A DNA stretch of 33,044 bases from Trichomonas tenax (lineage: Eukaryota > Parabasalia > Trichomonadida > Trichomonadidae). The position numbers and the translations under genes were made by a program. The notes beneath the pieces were generated by a model. It did no database searches, was not told where the DNA came from, and was given only the letters and a program-made list of their open reading frames with translations. Position 1 is the first letter of the stretch. Each line of letters begins with the position of its first letter. The DNA lies in assembly GCA_023091735.1 (NCBI GenBank), contig JALKBU010000566.1, positions 1-33,044 on the forward strand. Reading direction: 5' to 3'. Of this stretch, positions 1-7,448 are shown piece by piece.

Positions 1-1
1 A

Positions 2-343
2 GAATTTAACCCTCGCAATATTTTGATGACCGAAGCCAAACAAGATTTAATTGAAGCCTCCAGAACTCCTTTAGATAATTGGATTTGCGAACATTATAAT
101 GAATTATTAACAGGTGTTCCTTGCAGTGATGCTTTAACATCAAAGCCAGCAGAAATGAAAGACAAGAATTTCCAACTTCAGATTAAAGATAAATGCAATC
201 GCAAACAAATAACAATTGACTGCAAACGTGTTTGGTGTTATTTATTAAAGGAAGAATGCAAATCTATTTATTCACAAAAGATAGTCGAATACGACGACGC
301 AGATTTTTTAGATTCTGAAGTATCGAACGATAATGTGAATTAA
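2..343 (+). CDS. Partial ORF: C-terminal tail resembling primase-helicase of virus/plasmid type (5' end off window)
   Basis: The reading frame is open from base 2 through the stop at 341-343 (113 residues visible), so the gene very likely begins upstream of the window. The internal ATG at 26 need not be the start. The opening residues read FNPR..., then TEAK-DLIEASR-PLD-WI. From memory this pattern resembles the region just after the helicase core in phage/virus primase-helicases (DUF5906/D5/VirE-like), where 'T-AK-xMI-ASxSxLExWI' recurs. That is family recall, not a search result. The rest is charged and cysteine-containing, with no motif I can name. The small orphan gene at 386 follows on the same strand 43 bases later, and a repeat-rich stretch comes after that, which fits a mobile or virus-like element. 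The catalytic part is not in the window. Confidence 0.5.
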   Translation, partial: EFNPRNILMTEAKQDLIEASRTPLDNWICEHYNELLTGVPCSDALTSKPAEMKDKNFQLQIKDKCNRKQITIDCKRVWCYLLKEECKSIYSQKIVEYDDADFLDSEVSNDNVN

Positions 344-385
344 TATCATTTATTTTTTTTTATTTAATTTTTTAATCCCTAATAA

Positions 386-826
386 ATGGGAATTGACACA
401 GATGTTTATTATCTTAATAAAAAATATTTTGAAGTAGAATATGAAAGATTTACTTTCGTATTAAAAGGAAAAACTTATACAGTACCGTCAGAGTTCCATG
501 TCATTTTAAAGCATCCTATTCCTTTCGCCGAATTTAAAGAAACATATAAAAGTTTTTATTATGACTTTAATGATGACAAAGATTATAATGATGACGAAAT
601 GGTTCATGATTTCTGGATTTATTCGAATAATTATATAGAAGCGTATAAAAGAAATTCAGATAAAACAACATTACTATTGCCGTCAATTAAAATGAAAAAA
701 GGATGGCTTATAAAATATGATATTATGAGCAATAGTTATTCGAGAAAGCATTTTCATTGTATTGAAAAAACTGTTCATGATTTTGAATCAGATACTGAAT
801 ATTACTATATTACTACTTATACCTAA
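386..826 (+). CDS. Hypothetical protein, 146 residues
   Basis: A complete ORF beginning MGIDTDVYYLNK with the first ATG of the frame. The product is rich in Tyr, Phe, Asp and Lys, with alternating aromatic and charged residues suggesting a small beta-rich soluble protein. I see no signal peptide, membrane segment or known motif. It lies 43 bases after the primase-like tail on the same strand and ends just before the repeat region. The stop is followed by A (TAAATAA), compatible with the UAAA polyadenylation signal that often overlaps the stop codon in trichomonads. A TCATTT sequence at 346-351 could be an initiator but is 38 nt from the ATG, farther than in the chromosomal genes here. I do not recognise a family; context suggests an accessory gene of a mobile element. 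Confidence 0.6.
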   Translation: MGIDTDVYYLNKKYFEVEYERFTFVLKGKTYTVPSEFHVILKHPIPFAEFKETYKSFYYDFNDDKDYNDDEMVHDFWIYSNNYIEAYKRNSDKTTLLLPSIKMKKGWLIKYDIMSNSYSRKHFHCIEKTVHDFESDTEYYYITTYT

Positions 827-839
827 ATAACCCCTTCAT

Positions 840-1680
840 TTATTTTTCCCATCAATTTAAAACGCGAACTTTGTTCGCAACCAGTAGGGCATGTCCATTC
901 ATCAATTTTAACCCTTTTTCCCTCATTTCCACACAAGATTTACCCCCTAAATCACTGTCAATGCATGTATTTACCCCCATTTCCTCATATCATTACCTCC
1001 AAACGACCCAAAATCTCAAACTGCACCGAGTGCACCAAGTAGACATAACGTGTGCACCAAGTCGTAAATTTCATTTTTGACCCTAAATCACTGTTTTTCA
1101 TGTCTTTTCACTCGAATTTTCGTTATTTACCCTCATTTCTTTATATGCACCAAGTGCACCAGGTGCAGTAAAGAGTTATGGAAAACATTGACAACACGAC
1201 ATTTTGACAACAAACAGTATAAATGACCGTAAATCCTCAAATTTTCAACATAAATACCCTCAAAACCTTATCTTGACATCGAAATTCATGAATTCACTCA
1301 AATTTACAAACAAACCAACTGTTTCTAATACGAAATGTCAATTTATCCCCTGTTGTCGATAAAATGTCGTCAAAATGTCATGTTGTCAAAATGTCATGTT
1401 GTCACACTTTTTTTATACTTTTTTTGACCCGGTGTACTCGATGCACTCGGTGCACTTTTTCAACCCCTTATTTACTCCAGTAAATCCTCAAATTTTGCTT
1501 ATTTACTCCCGCAAATCCTCAAATTTTGAAAAGTGACTTATTTTAAAATAAATCGACCCGGTGCACTTTTCATTTTTGCCCCTAAATCACTGTTTTCCAT
1601 TACTTTTCATCAAAAATTCAACATAAACGACCTCATTTCCTAATCTCGACATCGAAATCAACCAAAAACAAAAATAACAA
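840..1680. repeat. Non-coding region of short interspersed direct repeats (iteron-like)
   Basis: About 840 bases with no credible gene but many short repeats. CCCTAAATCACTGT occurs exactly at 945-958, 1081-1094 and 1580-1593. AAATCCTCAAATTTT occurs at 1231-1245, 1482-1496 and 1513-1527; the last two belong to a 31-bp tandem unit at about 1468-1529. AAATGTCATGTTGTC-type units are tandem around 1373-1405. GCACC(A/G)AGTGCACC boxes lie at about 1023-1060, 1147-1170 and, in variant form, 1430-1456 and 1556-1566. ACATCGAAAT with similar flanks recurs near 1276 and 1648. The repeats are imperfect and nested. Such arrays are often replication origins, regulatory regions or terminal repeats of mobile elements; which one applies here is inference. 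Confidence 0.6.
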
Positions 1681-1684
1681 CTGT

Positions 1685-2008
1685 TCACAAGAAGTATTTT
1701 CTCATCATAAATCTAACTATTCCGTCAATCTTAATTCCTCTCATTATCTCAATAATCTTTTTCGTATTTTCGTATATTTCCTCATTTTCATATTTTATCA
1801 AAACCTCTGAACTTCGTATGAAAATATAAGGGTATTCTTGTTTATTTTTCCTTATCGTATTTTTCTTAATTATTCGTTCACTCTTCAAATCAAACCAAAC
1901 ATCATTTACAATTTTTTTATTAAATAATTTTGAAATCTTCCTCGCTGTTTGCGGCAAATCCGTTAAATACGATTTCTTGAATCCGCAATACGTTCCTTCT
2001 ACTTCCAT
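1685..2008 (-). CDS. Hypothetical protein, 107 residues
   Basis: The ORF opens MEVEGTYCGFKKSYLTDLPQ from the first ATG on the minus strand and faces the repeat array and the orphan gene at 386. The product is lysine- and isoleucine-rich and basic, with a predicted alpha/beta mix. No transmembrane segment or named motif is visible. Codon usage is strongly AT-biased, like the other small genes of the left region. No initiator sequence is obvious close to the ATG, unlike the chromosomal genes further right. I do not recognise a family. It could be a mobile-element accessory gene or, less likely, a chance ORF; 107 residues without a stop in such AT-rich DNA favours a real gene. Confidence 0.45.
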   Translation of the reverse strand: MEVEGTYCGFKKSYLTDLPQTARKISKLFNKKIVNDVWFDLKSERIIKKNTIRKNKQEYPYIFIRSSEVLIKYENEEIYENTKKIIEIMRGIKIDGIVRFMMRKYFL

Positions 2009-2378
2009 TTACTTTATAATTAAAAAAATAAATAATTTTAAAATTAAACTTAATTCTATTAAATGTCAAACGTGCCGAAATCTTAACATGAAAACTTCAC
2101 GAAATCATTAAAATTTCTTCATTTATGGGCACAAGGCGAGCCAAGGGCTCGCTGGGCTGCCCCATTTGTGTGTGTGTAAAGTGCCAATAAATACAAATTC
2201 TGACACATTTTTTTTGAACTCACTTTTGAATTAATTTTACATGTCAAAATATTTTTTACATATTATAATATAATTTGACTAGTAAAAGATATTTGACATG
2301 TAAAATATTATATAGCATGTAAATTGACATGATTTTAAAAATCTTACAAAAAAATAACAATAAACTCTATAGATATTT
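2009..2378. other. Intergenic region with inverted TTTTACATGTCAAA pair
   Basis: No gene is seen here. TTTTACATGTCAAA at 2235-2248 is repeated as its exact reverse complement at 2292-2305, giving a 14-bp inverted repeat separated by 43 AT-rich bases. Further GCATGTAAA and TTGACATG pieces follow to about 2332. The segment also contains the GC-rich hairpin. It lies downstream of the ARM-like gene (minus strand) and upstream of the 107-residue gene (minus strand), so it may hold that gene's promoter and the other gene's 3' end. Confidence 0.6.
2127..2170. other. GC-rich hairpin
   Basis: GCGAGCC (2136-2142) and GGCTCGC (2146-2152) form a perfect 7-bp stem around an AAG loop. Outside it GGGC (2127-2130) can pair with GCCC (2158-2161), and CACAA/TTGTG halves flank the structure. 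It is followed by GTGTGTGTGT. The local GC content is far above that of the surrounding DNA. It lies between the left-edge element-like genes and the ARM-like gene. It may mark an element boundary, a terminator-like RNA structure, or neither. Confidence 0.55.
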
Positions 2379-4232
2379 CTAACATGTGTAGATTGCTAAG
2401 TCATCGAATGCTCTTGCATCGTCTAGTGTTTCTTCTGATAATATTCCTTGTGGAAGATTTTGGAAAAGCTCTCCTAACTCTTGAATTGTGCCTTCATCGA
2501 GCTCTTCGAGATCGATAACGCGTTTAACACGACTATCAATTTTCTCTCCGAGTGATTTGATCATCGGATCCTTTGCAGCAGCAGTAATAATTCTGATTGC
2601 GAGGAAAGAAAGTTCCATACGCTCATCACCAACGAAAGGCAAAACAACCTGGGCGCATTCGAGTGGCATTCCAAACTCGCTTACATCATAGCAAAGACAG
2701 AGAGCGAGCCTGATAACTTCTGAGTCACCTGTAGCTAACCAGTCCTCAAGGGGCTTGAGAATTGTGGCCGGGTCAACTGCTGTTGCACGAGCAAGTTGTC
2801 TGAGAGTCTCAATGATAATAAGTGATGAAGTCACTGCCATGAAAGGCTTTGTTGTTTGTAACAGCGATGGGATATTCTTGATGATGATCTGAAGGCACTG
2901 CTTTATTGAAATTAGACATGATATCAAAGCTGTAAGTGATTCAACGCATTTGGTCGATGCAGATTGTTTCAAAACATCGAATATTAAAGAGAGAGAATAT
3001 GGTGAACTTACTGTTGTGATAGCATTAGAGAAATCAAACTCTTTGTCAACGAAAACAGAAAAGATGTATGCAATTCTTGTGACAATTGTTTCATTAAGTT
3101 TGTGATTATTCAATGTAGTAAGGAATATTTCTATCAAATCTTCTGGTGTATATTCTGTGATTGCTGTTGAACGAGAGACTGCATCATCACAGCATTTTTC
3201 GAGGAAACACAAACACTGGAGAGCAATGTTTGAGTTTTTATCATAGCCTCTAAGTATTTTGATAATCAAAACAATTACGTTCGCCTTAGAAAGATGATTT
3301 TCGCAAGCTTTGTTGTTTGATATGTAATTCAGGAATGATATCATGTAGAGTAAGAACTGATTGACAGAGTCATTATTTTCCAGTTCATTGCTGAAGCATT
3401 GAGTAACTGCTTGGCTCCAATTTGGAGCATTAATTAAAATTGAAGAAAGTTTTGCATCTTTTGATATATTAGAGAGTACAGCAGCAGCATATGTACGTGT
3501 GCTGATGTGATTGGGCGCTGGCAAAACAGAAATGCTGAAATTAACAATTTGTTCGATGATTCCTTTATCTTTGGTTGAAATCGAAGCAGTATATAGATAA
3601 GAAGCCTTTGCAATGACGAAATTAGCGAGATTTAATATCGATTCTGAATCTTGTGAATGATTTAAATCAGTTAATGGAGCGAGAGGCTGATGCGTGTTTA
3701 CAGACTTTGGTTGAATAATACGCGGTGTAATCAGCTTTGGACCTTTCTTTTCTTGGCCTTTCACCACAGGTATATTAATAACGGGTTTTGGCGATTTTAA
3801 TCGTGCGAGTGCTGGTGTTGATGGTTTGGAGTGCATTATTGACGTCAATGATAGAAAACCAGTGATTAAATTTACTAAATCATCTGTAGGAATTGCTTCT
3901 ATTACTTTAAGGAGTATTGTGATCATCCTTGGTATAGTTTTAGCATCTGATGATGGATATGAACCTCTATCTGATATTTCAGAACAATCCGAATTAAATT
4001 TCGCGAGAATAGAGTGAAAATCAATCATATCCGAAGGAGATTCTAACTGCACTGCGAATTCTTCGAATATACTTGAATCAGAGCGAGTTAATCCTTTTGG
4101 CTCTGTAACAACAAAAGGAATTTCAGTGATTTCAGGCGCATGAAGTTTATCCTCTGTGAGGGGTGACGGCGTAACTCTTGGAACAATAGGATCCTGTGGA
4201 GTGTAAGGAGATCCTTCGATTGTCGTCTTCAT
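2379..4232 (-). CDS. ARM/HEAT-like helical repeat protein, 617 residues
   Basis: The first ATG of the frame gives MKTTIEGSPYTPQDP. Residues 1 to about 190 are Pro/Ser/Thr-rich and probably disordered, with a short helical piece near 100-130. From about 190 to 590 the protein is a series of amphipathic helix pairs with Leu/Ile spacing typical of armadillo-like folds (for example the stretches around ALQCLCFLEKCCDDAV and LALCLCYDVSEFG). The tail is acidic. Such proteins are usually scaffolds; no partner can be named from sequence. No membrane segment is present. The frame stays open about 30 codons upstream without an ATG, so a non-ATG or upstream start cannot be excluded, but 4232 is the simplest choice. 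No clear initiator element sits next to the ATG. Confidence 0.8.
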   Translation of the reverse strand: MKTTIEGSPYTPQDPIVPRVTPSPLTEDKLHAPEITEIPFVVTEPKGLTRSDSSIFEEFAVQLESPSDMIDFHSILAKFNSDCSEISDRGSYPSSDAKTIPRMITILLKVIEAIPTDDLVNLITGFLSLTSIMHSKPSTPALARLKSPKPVINIPVVKGQEKKGPKLITPRIIQPKSVNTHQPLAPLTDLNHSQDSESILNLANFVIAKASYLYTASISTKDKGIIEQIVNFSISVLPAPNHISTRTYAAAVLSNISKDAKLSSILINAPNWSQAVTQCFSNELENNDSVNQFLLYMISFLNYISNNKACENHLSKANVIVLIIKILRGYDKNSNIALQCLCFLEKCCDDAVSRSTAITEYTPEDLIEIFLTTLNNHKLNETIVTRIAYIFSVFVDKEFDFSNAITTVSSPYSLSLIFDVLKQSASTKCVESLTALISCLISIKQCLQIIIKNIPSLLQTTKPFMAVTSSLIIIETLRQLARATAVDPATILKPLEDWLATGDSEVIRLALCLCYDVSEFGMPLECAQVVLPFVGDERMELSFLAIRIITAAAKDPMIKSLGEKIDSRVKRVIDLEELDEGTIQELGELFQNLPQGILSEETLDDARAFDDLAIYTC

Positions 4233-5457
4233 AGAGTTGGCACTTTTTGTTACCCAGAATTTCTGCTTTTTAGGATTTAGACTCCTTATGATATTGATGA
4301 CCGATAGTAAAACGCTCGGCCAAAGATACGTTATTTAGTCCACTTTTTGGTCGAATTTAAGGGTCTGTTCCGGAACTTTCCGTATCTTCGATAAATTTTG
4401 TTGATAATGTTTAAAAACTAAAAACTCTTTGTACTTCATTACAATATCTATAGTCATAATGTAAGCTAAGCAATGCGATATTTTTCTAGATTTCGAGAAA
4501 AGATACAAAACTTTTTTAGATAAATCGATTATTTAAAAACTCATAGAATATTTTGAGAATTTTTATTTGGTCAGAGTGGACCCCTAAGCAACTAAGGAAA
4601 CCGTTTGAATCTTCTTCATGGTGGTTTTGGGATTGATTTTATTCGATTATGTTGGGTATAAGAAAGAGTCACGAAAAAGTGACGTGTTTACATGGCCAAT
4701 GTATTTCATTTTGACATGTAAAATTTGTTTATTTATAAAGAATACATTTGCTAATTATTTATAAGTTCAATTAAACTTGTTATAGCATCTGCAAATCTTA
4801 TTAGAAAGATAGTTTACAAGAACCTTATAGGACCAAATTGAATGATGTGTTCTTTACATGTCAGAGATGTGTCCACTTTTCAACCGTTTTCATTGAATAT
4901 GTGTCCTTTACATGTCAGAAGTGTCCAAAAGTCACTTTTATGTATCATAGCTTTACAAAACCCTGCATTTTTTGGGAGAAAAACCCCTATTTTCAGTCAC
5001 TTTTTGATATTACTTTGAACAAGTTTGACATCATATTAAAGTTGATATATATACTATGTGTGTATTATATCGATGAATGGCTGATTTATTTTTGACTTTT
5101 TAAGATTTTTCGGACAAGATTCAACAAAAAAGGCTAAAAATTCACAAAAATTGAGTCCTAAGACACATAACTTTTACCTTTGGTCACTTCTACGAGGATA
5201 CATGCAGATTCGTACATAATTTCTAAATTGCAATTGCAAAGTATATTATTTCTTGGTATGAAATATTTCAATAAATAAAAGGTGTGTTTATATTATATTT
5301 AGAAATCGAATTCAATGTATATAATAGTGAATTTAAATATCAGATATCAACGTATTGTTGCATTATGTTTGTGATGCAATCTTATCAAGTCTCTTAATTC
5401 CGTTCTAAATTCAAGAATATTCTTTTTGTGCCAAATATATACGGAATTATTAAGCAT
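4233..5457. other. Intergenic region without a convincing gene
   Basis: A 1.2-kb AT-rich stretch. TTTACATGTCA boxes occur at 4712-4722 (reverse orientation), 4853-4863 and 4907-4917; the last two sit in a diverged tandem repeat (TTTACATGTCAGA...GTGTCCA). GTCACTTTT boxes occur near 4671 (reverse), 4934 and 5007. A short frame at 4838-5095 is built mainly from this repeat and has no recognisable product, so I do not call it a gene. Confidence 0.5.
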
Positions 5458-5682
5458 TCATGCGACAAAATTAAGAAGTGCTATCCACAGAGAAAAACCT
5501 TTAAACATTTTCCTCCAATAATGGTACTTTATTTTCAAATATTGCAGTTTTGAAAATTTTGAGAGGTGCTTTTTCCAATGTAAATATTTCATTCGATTTA
5601 CATCTATAATTGCTATCAAACAGTACATAAATATATCGACCAATGACATAAGAAATTGTTCAACAATATAATTTGCTAAAAT
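5458..5682 (-). pseudogene. Possible decayed gene fragment, family unknown
   Basis: On the minus strand, one frame gives ILANYIVEQFLMSLVD. After a one-base shift the neighbouring frame gives IGRYIYVLFDSNYRCKSNEI and runs on to VPLLEENV before a stop. The composition (aromatic, Lys, Glu, varied codons) looks more like former coding sequence than random AT-rich DNA, and the two frames join smoothly only across a shift. No family is recognised. It could be chance. The neighbouring stretch 5730-5935 is open on both strands and somewhat GC-richer than its flanks, but I cannot choose a strand. Confidence 0.25.
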
Positions 5683-6320
5683 TTAAGTATCAAACACATA
5701 TTTTGAAAGTATTATTAAAATTATCTAAGTGATGTAGAGGGTATACTATGTGTTTGACAATTGAAACAGACGCAGCACAGAAAATAATTCCGATATCCGC
5801 TACGAATAGTTCGCCTTCTTGTCTAGAAGTATTAGTTCTAGAAAAAATCGCGACTTTTAACGAGGTTATTTTTGATGCCCTATCGGATGCTCTTGAAATT
5901 GCTCTTTTAATCTCAATCAAAGGAAGGTATTGATTTCATATAATTTTAAGATATATTATTAATTCAAAATAAATATATTCTTTGTACATTTGGTAACCTG
6001 ATTTATTTTCAAAATTCTTGTATTCTTTAAATGCAACCGAAACAAACTACAAACATACAGAAATCCCGAATGTGTAATCAGTTTTGATATAACTTGTTCG
6101 GATTTATTGAGATAAGAATTAAAACATTTGTGAATTGTTATCAAGCCTCTGTATATGCATAGACAAGTACTTCATTACCACAGTGGTCTGAGAAAAGTTT
6201 CGTTATAATGTGAAGAAATCTGATAGGTATGGACAAATTTTTAACATAAAAAGTGAAACAGATAGTATATAGATCATAATTCATGTGGTTAATAGTTTCA
6301 AATTTCGTTGAAAAATGTCG

Positions 6321-6339
6321 TTTAAAAAATATTTAAAAA
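6321..6339 (+). promoter_or_regulatory. TTTAAA-type core promoter motif
   Basis: TTTAAAAAATATTTAAAAA lies immediately before TCG-ATG of the INCENP-like gene. The same 19 bases occur at 17241-17259 before the 1796-residue gene, and related TTTAAA...ACG sequences precede the genes at 26015 and 32771. This position is where initiator elements sit in other genes here. Function is inferred from conservation of sequence and place. Confidence 0.45.
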
Positions 6340-6342
6340 TCG

Positions 6343-6930
6343 ATGAATCTCCGCTCCAAGGAGAAGAATCTTTTGAGAGAAGATTCATCTGATTTATTTA
6401 ACACAGAAACTGAGCGAAGGATATCTCATAATCCAATTATATCCAAACCGAAATTAAATGATGAAAATATTTCGGAAAATATAACAGATCACTCAGTGTT
6501 TGATGAGAAAATGTACATGAACATCACAAGCAGTCCTAGAAAGCGCCCGATTTCTTCTCCAAAGACAAAACATAGTATTGCAATTTCGAATTCGAGTCAA
6601 ATTAATTTCACACAGATGATAGAAAGCGGTAATAACTTACTGAAATCGATTATACTCACACTTTCAGATGAAGCTGCTTACGAAATGAGCGACTGGGGTG
6701 ATGAAGATGCGATGAAGCAGGAAGACATCGACCAGGACTGCGATGAATATGAAGGAAAGCCAATTCCTTCGTGGGCACAAAAGGATTCATTAAAAGAAGC
6801 TATTGATCACCAAAATCAATCTGAAGGTGACAAATTATTTGCTTCACTCCCGAGGAGATGTAATTTGGAGGCTGTGTTTGGAACAAAGTCTATCCCTTAT
6901 TACATGAAGCAATGTGCCAACCATAAATAG
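6343..6930 (+). CDS. INCENP-like protein with Aurora-binding IN-box, 195 residues
   Basis: The C-terminal ~50 residues match the INCENP ARK-binding (IN-box) pattern: P-IPSWA near residue 146, then L--AI--Q, a spacer, and NLEAVFG near 181, followed by a basic/aromatic tail. In known INCENPs (PxWAx...LxxAIxxQ...DLExIF) this segment wraps around and activates Aurora B/Ipl1, the kinase of the chromosomal passenger complex in mitosis. Upstream are Ser/Pro-Lys-rich stretches (SSPRKRPISSPKTK, residues 65-78) resembling CDK-type phosphorylation sites, and an acidic patch. I see no long coiled coil or obvious survivin/borealin-binding N-terminus. At 195 residues it is far shorter than animal or yeast INCENP. 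The Thr-Ser-Ser activation motif usual after the IN-box is not evident, as the protein ends YYMKQCANHK. Family assignment rests on the IN-box only. Confidence 0.7.
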   Translation: MNLRSKEKNLLREDSSDLFNTETERRISHNPIISKPKLNDENISENITDHSVFDEKMYMNITSSPRKRPISSPKTKHSIAISNSSQINFTQMIESGNNLLKSIILTLSDEAAYEMSDWGDEDAMKQEDIDQDCDEYEGKPIPSWAQKDSLKEAIDHQNQSEGDKLFASLPRRCNLEAVFGTKSIPYYMKQCANHK

Positions 6931-7448
6931 ATGTTTGTATTTTATTAAAAATATACTATTTTTGCATATCATCTCAATTTCATCGCCATTTGATATTCCT
7001 CATTATGGCTAGTTATCCCGTGAATTATCCAAAATCAAATCAAAAAACTTCTTTTACATGTCATATTTTCAAATTTACAAGGCAAATATATTTTGACAAA
7101 TTTTAAATCTTGTTCAAAAACTCGAAATTTATTAATTACACAATAATTAAGGGTATTTTGATTCAAAATAAAATGAAATTTTACAATTTACAATGCAGAA
7201 GTCAAAAGCCGCATTCAAAAATATAATTTACATGATAAAAAATGTTTACAATTAATATTTTTCAGGAAGAACCGTTGTTTACGAATAAGTATTAAGGAGG
7301 TGATCAAATAAAGACAAGCATAAATGTGTGGTGGAGGAAATGGACCGTTCGATGGACTTTGGAAAGATAAGAATGCTTACGTTAACTCACGTCACTTTTA
7401 GTTTTATCACGTTTTTATATTTCGTCACTTTTTTATTTATATCTCAAA
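6931..7448. other. Intergenic region upstream of the coiled-coil gene
   Basis: No gene is seen. It carries a TTTACATGTCA box at 7053-7063, a weaker TTTACATGATA at about 7227, and two CGTCACTTTT boxes at about 7390 and 7424. The second of these overlaps the initiator of the downstream gene. A 25-codon frame beginning at 7325 (MCGGGNGPFDGLW) is too short to call. Confidence 0.5.
7425..7430 (+). promoter_or_regulatory. Initiator (Inr)-like TCACTT
   Basis: TCACTT with its A at 7427, 22 nt before the ATG at 7449. It matches the trichomonad initiator consensus TCA(C/T)(T/A) and is placed as in other genes of this window. Confidence 0.6.

Noticed and set aside
4838..5095. 85-codon frame with Cys pairs (TCQRC, TCQKC) that looks like a zinc-binding protein
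   Set aside because: The Cys pairs come from translating the TTTACATGTCA-containing tandem repeat; the rest has no protein-like pattern.
7293..7305. TAAGGAGGTGATC, identical to the complement of the bacterial 16S rRNA 3' end (a perfect Shine-Dalgarno-like sequence)
   Set aside because: No bacterial-style gene follows at the right distance and all context is eukaryotic, so it is a coincidence.
7325..7402. 25-codon frame MCGGGNGPFDGLW upstream of the coiled-coil gene
   Set aside because: Very short, ends inside the promoter boxes, and has no supporting motif.
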